Positions 45,294 through 56,339 of a stretch of DNA of 64,000 bases are shown piece by piece. This stretch comes from Hormiphora californensis (taxonomy: Eukaryota > Ctenophora > Tentaculata > Cydippida > Pleurobrachiidae). The notes under the pieces were generated by a model. The model was not told where the DNA came from and did no database searches. It saw nothing but the letters and a program-made list of their open reading frames with translations. Position 1 is the first letter of the stretch. Each line of letters starts with the position of its first letter. The DNA is taken from contig CM035358.1 of assembly GCA_020137815.1 (NCBI GenBank), positions 7,174,733 through 7,238,732 on the forward strand. The letters run 5' to 3'. The position numbers were made by a program, and so were the translations under genes.

Positions 45294-48200
45294 TCACACT
45301 ATTCTGATCCAAGAAAGAAGGAGGGTGAGAATGATGACAGTGTGGAGGCTCGCTCTGCACCCTGATCCCGCCGGATCAATCTTTGTCTGTGCATCAACAC
45401 TGTTATTGTCTGTAGTGGGTGGTATTGCGGTGAAGTAGCTGGGGAGAGAAGAGATGGAGGAGGAGAGGTCGGCCAGTTTAGCTTTTAACCGGGGCAGATG
45501 GACCTTAAACTGATCATCCTCAAGAGGGGGCGTCACTATCGGCTCTCTCCTGGAAACATGTGATTGTTAAAACATCATCATGTTAGTTAGACAGAAATCT
45601 GTTTTGATTCTCACGGCCGGTCTTGGCCTGATAAGGCAAAACTGCCAGCAATACAGCAAAAGTGCCAGCCATACGGCAAAAGTGCCAGCAATACGGCAAA
45701 ACTGCCAGCAATACGGCAAAAGTGTTTTTAGCCATACCATGTCTTTCAAAGGAGACACTGGAAATATGTCTAGAAGGTACACACAAAATGTGTTGGTCGA
45801 CCTATTTTCACGTACCGTGTGTAGGTCCCAGCCCAAGTTCCATTCCAGCAATGTTGGTGGAGAACCATGCCTGTCCTTCTGTAACAAACTATACCAGGGT
45901 CAAACAAACTCTGAAAATAAGACATTGTTACCCAGACAACATGATTGTATCACTTTATTATAATATCAAGAAATGCCTCGTATTTGACAGCCATGTATAT
46001 CCAGTATTATTCACCTGGGAGGGGTTCACAGCTATACAACCACGTGATGCCCATATATGGTATTATACCTGGGAGGGGTTCACAGCTGATCTTGGTGCCT
46101 CTGTGGTCACGTGATGCCCATATATGGTATTGTGTCATGTACTAACCTGGGATGGGTTCACGGCTGATCTTGGTGCTTCTGTCGGGCCCGCTGGAGTCTC
46201 AGAAACAATGGATCGAGTAGTGGGACTTATCCGAACTGGGTTGGATGCCGCTGACGCGTTCTCCTCTTTCTCAACCCTCTTGTGACGTCTCTGGAGAGGT
46301 ACATTGTGGTTGAAGGACGACAGGGTTGAAGCACGACAGTGTGTGACTATAATACAGCATGGTTGAAGCAGTGTGTGTGACTATAATACGGCATGGTTGT
46401 GAGAAAAGTAATATTGGAGCTTCTATTGCTGTTGTTGATGAGTGACAATTGACTAACCTTTCTATTGTTGATGAGTGAAAATTGACTAACCTTTCCATTT
46501 CCCCTGTTGTCAACATTGTAATAGCGACCTCGGTCCGTAAAGTGATAACGACACTGAAACGAAGCACGTAAAATAACAGCTATAACACATGAAAGTACTT
46601 CTTGATTTGATTCATATAATAATGCTAGGATTTATGCTACACTAATTCACTAGGCAAACCTACCACTTGTTATGTTCTAACCCTCCTTGACAGAGTCTAG
46701 CTAGGCAAACCTACCACTTGTTATGTTCTAACCCTCCTTGACAGAGTCTAGCTAGGCAAACCTACCACTTGTTATGTTCTATAACCTTCCTTTACAGAGT
46801 CTAGCTAGGCAAACCTACCACATCTCGGAAGTGATCGTCACTGTCCATTTTCCTGGAAATGTAATCCCGGAGTATCCTCTCAATGTCATCTACCCTTTCT
46901 GTTATAGTTGCTTCACGCGCCTTCAGCTGGTAAAATTTTATCTTATCGGGGGTTAAAAAAGAGAAGAAATTCTTTTAACAAAACAAACGTCAAACAATCG
47001 GTCAACCATGAAATTATTTCATGAAATTGAAAAAGTATTTCGAGTTTACCTCTGAGTAGAGCAGTAACCAAGATTCGGTGATGCTTATGATTTCTTTGAA
47101 AGGTCTCAGGCAAGTCCCAATTACGTCCTCACAGTAGTTAAAACATGTGGGAATCCTCGCAGTTTGGTCCATGCATGTCTTACAACTAACACCCGTCACT
47201 ACAGTCGGGAAGAACACATCAAGAAATGAAACTGTTGAAAAACTTCTAAATTCATTCAACAATGAGGACAAACTTTGTTCTCATTGTTGAATGAATTTAG
47301 AAGAGGGGCCTGCAGCGTATGTCACTGCAAGTTATAAACAGAGGGGCCTGCAGCGTTATAGAGTTTAGAGGGCCCTGCAACAACTTACACCCTGCTTGTA
47401 TGAGCTGATCTCTACACTGGTCCGATACACTGCTGTCCTTGACGAGGTTAAAGATATCCTCTGCAAGATCCCAGTTCGATTCCATCAGCCCAGACATAAA
47501 CTTGATCTCCTGGGTAATTTGGGTTTAGCTTTTTAAGGAACCCGGGAGTCTCAAGGAATGTCCCCTTCCAAAAGTTCTTACCTGTAGGAATGTCCCCTTC
47601 CAAAAGTTCTTACCTGTAGAAGGTGCTGAACTGCGGGACGTATAATGTCGTGAAGCCCGCCCTTACAAAAAGTGGGCATATCCCTCATGGAGAAGAGAGA
47701 GTCAAGGAAACCTCCAGCTGCCTTCTTAATAACTGTTTCCGGCGTTGCTAGGGAGTTGTCAAGGATTCGGTAACTAAGAGCAGCCCTCCGCAAGCTATCT
47801 GACAATCCCACCAGATTTAAATCTCGGTACGCTGAAAGAATATGAAAATTGAAACTAAATTAAGGAACCGAGAACACGAAACCAGTGTCCAGTACTATGA
47901 TAAGTTTGTAAAATGAAAGAAAAAGATTTCTAGTGCTGAAAAATAAAATGATTCGGACTGGACTATTTCAGGGGTAATCTACACGAGATGAATTAACACC
48001 ACTGTGAATCTATTGTTTGAATCTATTGTTTGAATCTATTTAATACCTGCAGCTTCACTCTCCACTTTTTGTCGAAGTTGGTCTAGGTGGCCAAACAGTA
48101 GTGTGTGAGGTTTGGCCTGTGCTACAAGGGATTCTTCAACTGATCTTCTGCAACAGTGCTCTGCATCTCGCTTACTATCCTTATAAGGGCACAGGTCTCC

Positions 48201-48886
48201 TGTAAAATAATGGTGCTAGATCAAATCATATTAGGTTGGAACATGAACATGGTACAGTCGGACCCCGATTTAGTGGCATCCTCGGGGGAAAAAAATCCTG
48301 CCACTAAATCGGGGTGCCACTAAATCGGGTTCAAATAATGTTAATTTCCTCTATCGGGGGAAAAAAAATCCTGCCACTAAATCGGGGTGCCTCTAAATCG
48401 GGGGCCACTAAATCGGGGTCCGACTGTACTGGATAAAATTTGGGACTCCCATTTAATTTGTTAGCCAGTAGCCACCATCCCTTTGCTTGAAGCTCCTAAT
48501 GAATCATCCCTCTAAAGCATAAAGAATCCCCCACTCTAATCTAGTGAAGCCAGGATCAAGTAAGGAAGCCCAGCTGTACTTACGTTTCCAACTGTTGCTA
48601 AATGTCGTCTCGGGGTAAATGAAGCTGTTGATAATATCACAGGTCACTAAATCCTGGTCTGATGCTGCTAAAACATATATCAATTAGTTAATTAGTTAAT
48701 TAGTTAATTAGTTCGTTAGTTAATTAGTTCGTTAGTTAATTAGTTAATTAGTTAATCAGTTAATCAGTTAATCAGTTAATTAGTTAATAATAGTAAAATC
48801 AACCAATCACCCAAAAACAACATTTATAAACAGAACTTACCTCTCACCATGGAGAGAGAGACAGATATTATCCACAGTAGTTGCAT
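45294..48886 (-). CDS. Glypican-like GPI-anchored proteoglycan core protein, 478 aa
   Basis: Eleven exons, all phases matching: 48886-48841, 48667-48584, 48199-48047, 47831-47614, 47509-47389, 47198-47050, 46926-46819, 46553-46491, 46290-46147, 45910-45816 and 45549-45294. It begins with a signal peptide (MQLLWIISVSLSMVRA). Before the C-terminal tail there are 14 Cys in glypican-like order: VTC, LCPY, EHCC (two), TFC, DQC, VSCKTC (two), PTC, NYC, GTC, CRYH, IVC, HQHC; glypicans keep 14. CPYKDSKRDAEHCC resembles the CPxGxTCC start, and KTCMDQTARIPTCFNYCEDV the CxxC...CxxYCxxV core; HCWNG recalls the conserved CWNG. The tail has an SG dipeptide in AGSGC, then a hydrophobic end TVIILTLLLSWIRIV, fitting a GPI signal. 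Few SG sites are visible, so glycan attachment is uncertain. Cell-surface heparan sulfate co-receptor role is known for the family. Confidence 0.8.
45645..45735. repeat. 17-bp tandem repeat in glypican-like intron 10
   Basis: About five units of gccagcaatacggcaaa, with gt/ct variants. Confidence 0.85.
46000..46175 (-). repeat. Three copies of the exon 9 end plus donor
   Basis: On minus, gtgaacccatcccag|gttagt (true donor) is followed by two diverged copies, gtgaacccctcccag|gtataa and gtgaacccctcccag|gtgaat. A shared ccatatatgggcatcacgtg lies between them. Confidence 0.9.
46430..46500 (-). repeat. Two copies of the exon 8 end plus donor
   Basis: On minus, gaaag|gttagtcaatttt and gaaag|gttagtcaattgt are 35 bp apart, each followed by cactcatcaacaa. 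Confidence 0.85.
46655..46830 (-). repeat. Tandem copies starting at the exon 7 donor
   Basis: On minus, gtg|gtaggtttgcctag occurs four times at about 50-bp spacing. The first is the true exon 7 donor (GATGTG|GTAGGT); the others follow acataacaa. Confidence 0.9.
47239..47302. repeat. Perfect 25-bp hairpin in glypican-like intron 5
   Basis: cttctaaattcattcaacaa (47239 onward, continuing tgag) pairs perfectly with ctcattgttgaatgaattta (continuing gaag, to about 47302) around a 13-nt loop. Confidence 0.8.
47552..47616 (-). repeat. Two copies of the exon 4 end plus donor
   Basis: ctacag|gtaagaactttt and the next 20 bp are exactly repeated at 32-bp spacing. Use of the second donor would shift the frame. 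Confidence 0.9.
48255..48426. mobile_element. 172-bp mini-transposon with CAGTCGGACC ends and TA flanks
   Basis: CAGTCGGACCCCGATTTAGT and its reverse complement form the ends, flanked by TA (48253-48254, 48427-48428). Internal ccactaaatcgggg copies repeat in both senses. Ends starting CAGT with a TA target fit pogo/Tc1-mariner elements. Located in intron 2 of the glypican-like gene. Confidence 0.85.
48680..48785. repeat. (agttaatt)n microsatellite in glypican-like intron 1
   Basis: About 13 units of agttaatt or near variants (gttcgtt, aatc). Confidence 0.9.
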
Positions 48887-49044
48887 ATCACCACGATGTC
48901 AACCAGCTGCTTCCACAACACTACACAATACTACAGCCATTCTGCACAGTGGGGTTTTAAAATAATTGGTTATCCTTATTTCTAAAAACACGCCATGAAA
49001 CTTCTAAAAAGTTTCACGGCGGATTAATGTGCAAGGCAGATGAT

Positions 49045-49232
49045 AATGCCAGAAAAAAAAATTGTCAGGAAACCCTGTTAGCTCTTATCAATGACAAATT
49101 ATGTGCTTCTCTCAGAGAATAGGCAGTGTGTGCTAATGATCACGTCGCGCGCGATGTCTCATTATCTATGAAGAAAGCACACAATCTGTGATGGCGCAAA
49201 CCGGGTTTCCTGACCTTATAATTTCTGGCATT
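49045..49232. repeat. Mini-transposon with inverted ends, upstream of the glypican-like gene
   Basis: aatgccagaaa...tcaggaaaccc opposes gggtttcctga...tttctggcatt, with inner pairing gtgtgct/agcacac and acgtcgcg/cgcgatgt. Confidence 0.7.
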
Positions 49233-50463
49233 GTTTCCTGGGATTTCTATCGACTATCAGGGCCAGGGATCTACAGACTGAAACTACTAAAGATGTGTTG
49301 AAAAACAATTGTTTGCCTTAACATGGCAGGCAGACCTAAATGGGTCAGGCACAGGTCATGCAGTGCAGTAGAGCTGTACTACTACTACTACTACTGCACT
49401 AGCTGCCTGCTGCAGTGAGGGAAGCCCTGCAATCTGCATTGAGCAACGAGTCAAGTCTCCACTATTAGCATTGCTACAACAAAAACAACTGCAGCAAAAC
49501 GTCTAACGAATTAAACAGGAAAAAGGCAGCGTCATACTGCAAAGAGAATATTGTAGACGACAATATATTATGTGTAAATACAATTATTATGCAAGACTAA
49601 ACTTGATTCTACCATAAATTTGCATTAAGTTTTTCTTCGAAAAGACAATTTACTGTACAAAATGTCAAGTAATGAACTGCATTCAAGTAAAGTGTCACTA
49701 TTCAATAGTGTTCCTGCAAGGAGAACATCTGTTCATTGCTCAATTCAGGAACACAGGAAATCGATTGTACACAATTGATAATAAAGAGAGAATGTAAATT
49801 AGAAACAATGCGCCTGAAAACACAATAATTTCTAACTACCATGTGTAGCACTTTGTGAAATGTAGGAATATTAGAAAATGAAAATACAATTTTATTGTTT
49901 GGCAAGATGTAATACAAAAAGTGTTTAATTCTTTTGTTACAATGTATAGCCCCAGACAATGAAATCAGGTAAATTTCAGGTGACAGAATACTAAAAATAG
50001 GACACCGCCGCACACCTCGTATCCCCCCACCCCCGCAACTGCTATAACAGGCAATGGGAGTTATGACTATAGGATTACCAGACCCCTCCAGTCTCTATAT
50101 ACGGTGGAGGGCCGTATATAGAGACTTAAATAAAGTTAATCACGCTGCAACTCTATCAAGTTAGAAATTCTACCTCATTCAATTTCACCTGCAAATCATG
50201 GGATTCTTAGGATCCGGGGGAAGTTAATTAGATCCTCTATAGAATCAATTCGATTGATGAAATAGTGGGGGTCTATATTCTATAATTATAATTATAGAGT
50301 CTATTAGAGTATATAAATACTCAAACCATTTTACTTTGCAAAGACTCTGCTGTACAATATGTGATTCTGGGGAGCGGGTAATGTTAAATTCTTATTTTCG
50401 GTGGATCTAGCTCATTCGCCTACTCTATGGGAGTCGGGGGAGGGGGCATTACATTCCAGGTTC
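49233..50463. other. Intergenic, no gene seen
   Basis: AT-rich. One small perfect hairpin at 50090-50104/50112-50126 (agtctctatatacgg, 7-nt loop) and a (tac)n run near 49380. Confidence 0.35.
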
Positions 50464-53006
50464 TTAGATTACATAGTCATAGTGCATTCTACAGCTGTAG
50501 TACGTTCCTGTTGATCCTGCGAGACTGCAGTTCATTATACTAGCTGCTGAGTTAGAAAAAACAAGAAAGGGAAATAAAATTGCCCGCGAAAGTAAAGGGC
50601 AATCCCCGACTGCCAACAGTTTTTTTTCTACAAATTGTTTTAAACCCCCCAATAGGAAGATGGTGATCATGCACATGTGCACCTGTAGCTTTATATTGAA
50701 GAAACCTACTGTCACATTCTATCTCTCTCTCTCTCTCTCTCTCTCTCCCCTCTCTCTCCTCTAGCTTTTCTCTCCCTCTCCCTCTCCTCTCCCTCTCCTC
50801 TCTCTCCTCTCCCTCCCCTTCTCCTCCCCTCTCCTCTCATCTCTCCTCTTCTCTCTCTCTCTCCCTCCTCTCCCTCACTCCCTCTTCTCTCTCCCTCCTC
50901 TCTCTACTCTCTCTTTCTTCCCCCATGTCCCTAGTTCCTGCCATACCCACCGCAGTACTGGCTATGGGGTGGGACTACCGGTTTCCCCCAATCTTCGTGA
51001 ATAAAGGGATAAGGACTACTGGGAGAAGGGACGGGGGGTCAGAGAGGGGAAGCACACTATAGTTTTAGAACTACATTTATCCTAAAACTTTAGGGAATGG
51101 TTTTTAAAAACTCTTACAGTTTACACTTTACAACTGTTGTTGTAAAAAACAACCGCCCACCACTCCGGCCTCAATCACCCCATCCCGCCCGCCCTCCACC
51201 CCCCTCCGCCCCCCATCAACCCCCCCCCGCCCCCCCCGCCCCCCCCATCCAAAACCACCCCCCCGCCCTTCAACAATAAAAACCCCACCCCCCCGCCCCC
51301 TATCCCCCCCCCCTACCCAAACCACCCCCCCCGACCGCCAATTAAACAATCACATAGCCCCCCCCCCGCCCCCATCCAAAAACCCCCCCCGCCCCCCCCC
51401 CCAAAAAACCCCGGTCCAACCCGGGGGCCCCTCCCCCCAACAACCACCACCACCCGCCGCCCTCCAACCCCCCCCCGCCCATCCCCCCGCCCCCAAAAAA
51501 CCCACCCCGCCCCCCATTAACAATAAAACGCCCACCCCCCCGCCCCCCATCCCCCCCACCTACCCAAACAAACCCCCCCCCGGCCCATTAAAAAATCCTA
51601 CATCCCAAACCCCCCCCCATCCACAACCACCCCCACCCCCCCCACCAAACCCACCCCCCCCCCCCCCCCCCCCCCCCCGCCCATCCCGCCCCCCCACCCC
51701 CCCCCCCCGCCCGCCCATTCACAATCAAATCCCCACCCGCCCGCCCCACCCCCCCCCTTCAACAACCACCCCGCCGCCCTTTCAACAATAAACGTATGCC
51801 CCCCCGCCCCCATCCAACAACCACCCCCACCCGCCCGCCCATCCAAACCCCCACCCCGCCCATCCCGCCCCCCCCCCCCACCCAAAAAACCCCCCGCCCC
51901 CCATTCAACAATCAAAACTCCCCCCCCCCCCCCCATCCCCCCCCATCCAAAAACCCAAAACCCGAACCGCCCATTCAAAAATCACGTCTCCCCACCCCCC
52001 CGCCCATCCAACAACCACCCCCACCCCCCCTCCAAAACCACCCCACCCCCCCCTCCAAACCCCCACCCCCCCGCCCCACCCCCCCCCCACCCAAAAAACC
52101 ACCCCACCCCCCTTCAACTCAAACGGGCCCCCCCCCCGCCCGCCCCCTTCCCGCCCACCTATCCAAAAACCACCCCGACCGCCCTTTCAACAATCACAGT
52201 AAGCCCACCCCGCCCGCCACCAAACAACCCCCCCACCCCCCCCGCCCACCCAAAAACCCCCCCCCCGCCCACCCGCCCGCCCATCCAAAAACCCCCCCCC
52301 CCCCCCCATTCAACATAAAACTGCCCCTGCCCCCGTGCCCCCCATTCAAAAACCAAAAAAACGCCCCCCTCCAAAACCCCCCCCCACCCCCCACCCACCA
52401 AACCCCCACCCCCCCCCCCCGCCCCCCCACCCAAACACCCCCCCCCCCCGCCCTTTAAAAACAATCAAACCCCCACTGCCCATGCCCCCCCTTCAAACAA
52501 CCACCTCCCCCCCCCCATCCAAAACCACCCCCCCCGCCCTTTCAACAATCAAACTGCCCCCCCCCCCCCCTATGGGCCTACCCCCCCCGCCCCACATTCC
52601 AAAAAAAAAACCACCCCGCCCGCCCATTCAACAATCAAACTGCCCACCCCGCCCGCCCCATCCCGCCCACCTATTCAACAACCACCCCGCCCGCCCATTC
52701 AACAATCACAGTACTGCCCACCCCGCCCGTCCCCATCCCACCCACCTATCCAACAACCACCCCGCCCGCCCATTCAACAATCACAGTACTGCCCACCCCG
52801 CCCGCCCCCATCCCGCCCACCTATTCAACAACCACCCCGCCCGCCCATTCAACAATCACAGTACTGCCCACCCCAAATCCCCGCCCAAGTATCCAATCCT
52901 CCCATGATCATTTAACCGCTAATAGAACTTAGGGGGATGTAGTCTTCCTATAATACTTACCGCAGCTACTCTGCAGTGTACTTCTTGCAGCTCTGTACAA
53001 ATGGGC
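50464..53006 (-). CDS. Tentative two-exon fragment of an unknown gene
   Basis: Exon 53006-52961 (acceptor ttttctcag, donor GCG|GTAAGT) reads AHLYRAARSTLQSSC. Exon 50546-50464 (acceptor ctaactcag, stop TAA) reads ASIMNCSLAGSTG and ends CRMHYDYVI. The phase-1 junction fits (G + CA, Ala). The intron is a C-rich repeat of about 2.4 kb. I found no upstream exon, so this is a 3' part at best. The composition is plausible but no family is recognised. Confidence 0.3.
50720..50925. repeat. CT/CCT-rich low-complexity tract
   Basis: Pyrimidine-only runs of ct, cct and ccct. Confidence 0.9.
51150..52875. repeat. C-rich minisatellite, clean only at its right end
   Basis: At 52600-52875 units of about 38-76 bp are regular: accccgcccgcccattcaac, then aatcac, with a variant cccacctattcaacaacc. 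To the left the same pattern is blurred by inflated C runs, probably consensus errors. Proline-rich and glycine-rich frames here are not genes. Confidence 0.75.
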
Positions 53007-53227
53007 CTGAGAAAATCTCAACAAATATCAACTTAGCTAGTAGCTAAGATCAACTAAGCTTAGCAGTTTTTCTCAAAGAAGATGTAGAAGGTATGATATC
53101 AATTGACCAACGTAGCAGCAGCTGTCTGCTGCGTTCATTATCATGTGATTGTTTACTAATACAACCAAGTGAGATAGATATAGATAGCGAGAGAGAGATA
53201 GAAACATATAAGTAAAGAGAGAAAAGG

Positions 53228-53524
53228 AGGAGCCGGCGGTTTCAACCTTCATCAAAGGTAAACTTCCTGAGTTCACTGCGGTTTTCGAGATAGACAAGAT
53301 ACAGACAAAGATGAAAAATATGCAGAGCTACTTTACAATTATATCTATCTCTATCTCTATCTATCTCTATCTATCTCTATCTCTCTGTTTCTGTCTGCAG
53401 AACGACGCATTTCACACCTCCATCTGGAGCTAGTGGGACTGCAGAACAACAGTGACAATATACAAGAGTCTTGTCAAGACGGTAAGTGATAACTAACTGA
53501 GGAGGAGTTGGAGTGAAAAAAGAT

Positions 53525-53566
<42 letters not shown>

Positions 53567-53631
53567 CTCTCTCTCTCTCTGCTCTCTCTCATCCCTCTCG
53601 CGCCAGCATCTCGCCCTCTCTCTCTCTCTCT

Positions 53632-53691
<60 letters not shown>

Positions 53692-53749
53692 TCTAGATCA
53701 GAACCCACTGTCGACATCTACCGCAGTTCAGTATCAGAGGTCCAATTAA
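53228..53749 (+). CDS. Tentative 3' end of a + strand gene
   Basis: Three exons in phase: about 53228-53259 (EEPAVSTFIK, donor AAAG|GTAAAC), 53400-53491 (acceptor tctgcag, donor GACG|GTAAGT; RRISHLHLELVGLQNNSDNI) and 53697-53749 (acceptor cttctag; DQNPLSTSTAVQYQRSN, stop TAA). Leucine spacing in the middle exon suggests a short coiled coil. The first exon's acceptor and all upstream exons are unclear. Confidence 0.45.
53528..53695. repeat. (GA)n and (CT)n in the last intron of the preceding gene
   Basis: About 35 bp of GA followed directly by CT tracts, a potential hairpin. Confidence 0.9.
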
Positions 53750-53948
53750 CCACCCGTCTTCTTTTACGATACACATTGCATACTATAAAGGCTAGCAATT
53801 CATGCTCGTAGTTTTTTCAACTTTCTATTACTTTCTCTATCTTTCTCAATTTCCTCCTCTGTCTAGTCTGTATAATTGAAAGGATTAACTAAGTGAGAAC
53901 ATCTAGGACTATAAAAATCGGTTAACAAGGACTCCTTGTCAAGGAGGA

Positions 53949-53997
<49 letters not shown>

Positions 53998-54267
53998 ATC
54001 TCTCTCTCTCTCTCTATCTCTCTTTCTCTCTCATCTTCTCGGAAGATAGAAAGAGAGCTATCTTTCCATCTCCTCCTCCCATTTCCAGTAGGGCACATAT
54101 TACAACACGGATTAGTATAGCTGTAAAGCGTGCAGCTACAACTGCTGCTTGCTGCTGCTTTACCTTGTAAAGAAACCCTACAGTTCTCTCTCTCTCTCTC
54201 TCTCTTTCCCTCTCTCTCTCTCTCTCCTCTCTCCTCTCTCTCTTCTCTCTTTCTCTCTCTCTCTCTC

Positions 54268-54310
<43 letters not shown>
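53949..54310. repeat. (CT)n tracts
   Basis: Two CT-rich tracts (53949-54031 and 54186-54308) around a short unique piece. Confidence 0.9.
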
Positions 54311-54327
54311 AATCCTCTTCGCTCCAG

Positions 54328-54728
54328 CCTCTCTCTTCCCATCATCGCCACGTATCATCCGCACGATCACTGCGCTGCGTCGCCTCTTCGGCGCCAAGAT
54401 GCAACGGGCACTCCACTCTCATCAAGCACTTCTCATTGAGACGGGAGTCAATCCAGAAAACTGAACGTGTCAGAATTACATTCCAGCCAGCATCCCCGAA
54501 ATTGGCTACAAGCAAGAGATCAAAACTCCTACTGAGTACGGGGAGCAAAAAGAATCGAAGGTCCGCGCAAGCCCTGAGCAGAGTCCGCTGTATAGTCATC
54601 ATCTATCTCCTTCTATCGTCAAAGCATTCCTACTAATTGGAAGACAGACTGGGTCGCAAACAACAATTTTTCACGACGACAGGCCTCGTGAGAAAGCTGC
54701 AAGAGAGGAGACAAACAATATTTGTTAG
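54328..54728 (+). CDS. Tentative exon with one in-frame TGA
   Basis: After the acceptor cgctccag at 54327, one frame reads SLFPSSPRIIRTITALRRLF to TGVNPEN, meets TGA (54462-54464), then continues TCQNYIPASIPEIGYKQEIK for 87 codons to TAG at 54726. Both halves look coding by composition. Either the TGA is the true stop, an error or mutation, or a second exon begins at the AG at 54472-54473. No family recognised. Confidence 0.3.
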
Positions 54729-55615
54729 TTCGACTTCATCAAGTTCAACTTCGCAGCTATTGCCTAGCTAGACTGTGTTTCGTGCGCCCCGTAAAGGAGG
54801 GTTAACAACGCAGCTATAATAGGTTTTTAGTTCAAAATGATTGGACGAAACAACGAAACTTGAAATTACTTTGTTTCGGCTAGGTAATTGTGACTATCAA
54901 TATGGTTGTTTGTTGTAGGTTGTGACTATGAAAATGGGTAACTTGAGTTCATCTAAAGCGATTTGTAAATATCTGGGCTCCTATAATTGGGCTCCTAGTA
55001 GTGGAATTATTAAAGCTGTATGACCTAATGGAGAATAAGAAGGTGAAGAAAGCTAAAACAATTAAATCCAGACACTAGATTCACAGTTGTGTCTAGTTTA
55101 ATGTCACTGCTGCAGTGGGGGAGTGTCTAGTATAAATGCTAAATTCCAGCTGAGCCGGGATGGGGGTATCCCGCCTGGATTCCTGCTGTCTCAAACAAAT
55201 TGGAGCAAATTATTATTACCCCGGGATGGGGGCGGGGGTACATAGTTTGAAGATGTGGTAGACGACCCGGGGGGGGGGGGGGGATGAATTTGTCACATTA
55301 ATTTGTCACGGCCAACCTGGACAACAACCCACAAGAGTAATAGCTTATAGCAGCTTTACACAAACAACAAAGTATATGTGACAGCATTCCGAGAGGGGGG
55401 GCAGGGCAAATAGTAGCAGCTGAAGGGGGGCTCAATGTGTGTAATGCAACGAATAAAAAGCATAGAGAATTTAGGATTTTAAATTTAACGTGGGAAAAAA
55501 GAGTTTGAAAGTGCAATGTGGATAGTATTAAGTAGGCTCATTAAACTATCTGATTTCTATTTTCTACACCCTAGCTCACTTTCACATTTCATCAGCACTA
55601 AAATTCGATCTTTTC
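54729..55615. other. Intergenic, no gene seen
   Basis: Unique AT-rich sequence with a G run near 55270. No convincing exon. Confidence 0.3.
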
Positions 55616-55939
55616 TCTCTTTCAATCTCTCTCTCTCTCTCCTATCTCTCCCTCTCCGATCTCCCTCTCTATCTCTCTCCCCTCTCCGATCTCCCTGTCA
55701 GTTTCACTCTTTATCTATCTCTATTTATCCTATCAATTTTGTAGTCTTTACCCATCACTCTTAATCGATTCATCACTCATTCACAGCATTTTCTCTACTA
55801 TAACTCTCTCCTTTTTCTCTACTACTCTCTCCTTTCTTACGCTATAATCACCTTGTTCAAGGCGACCAGAGGTCAGTCATTAGCCTTACCGTTCACTTCT
55901 CTCTCTCTCTCTCTATCTTTCTCTCTCTCTCTTTCTCTT

Positions 55940-55987
<48 letters not shown>

Positions 55988-56045
55988 CTCCTCTCTCCTC
56001 TCTCTCTTTCTCTCTCTCTCGTCCTCCAATCATCTATCTCTCTCC
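55616..56045. repeat. CT-rich tracts
   Basis: Repeated ctctct with ccgatctccctct units (55655-55700) and long CT runs 55895-56045. Confidence 0.9.
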
Positions 56046-56339
56046 TCCTACGTCTCTCACTACGTGTCGTCTCCTCAATCTCGTCGTTCCTCTCACCGGG
56101 TTCTCCTCTTCTCCTCGCTTCGCGCTCCGTGGGCGGCTCTCGCTCCCCCCTATCTCTCGGCTCTGTCTCAGTCGTCAGTGGAATGATTTATCTCGTTCGG
56201 GTCCTCTTGTCGATCGATAATATACGGACTCAACGCAGGAAAAATGAATCGAAAAGAATGTCTGAACAAACGAGGAGGAAGTTCAGTAAATTCTAACAGA
56301 CGTGTCGAAAGCAAAGAACTGGAGAACGCAACATAGACT

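Noticed and set aside
49702-50013. 103-residue minus frame
   Set aside because: AT-rich, no splice motifs in phase and no recognisable pattern.
51796-52907. Proline-rich extensin-like protein
   Set aside because: C-rich minisatellite with inflated homopolymers.
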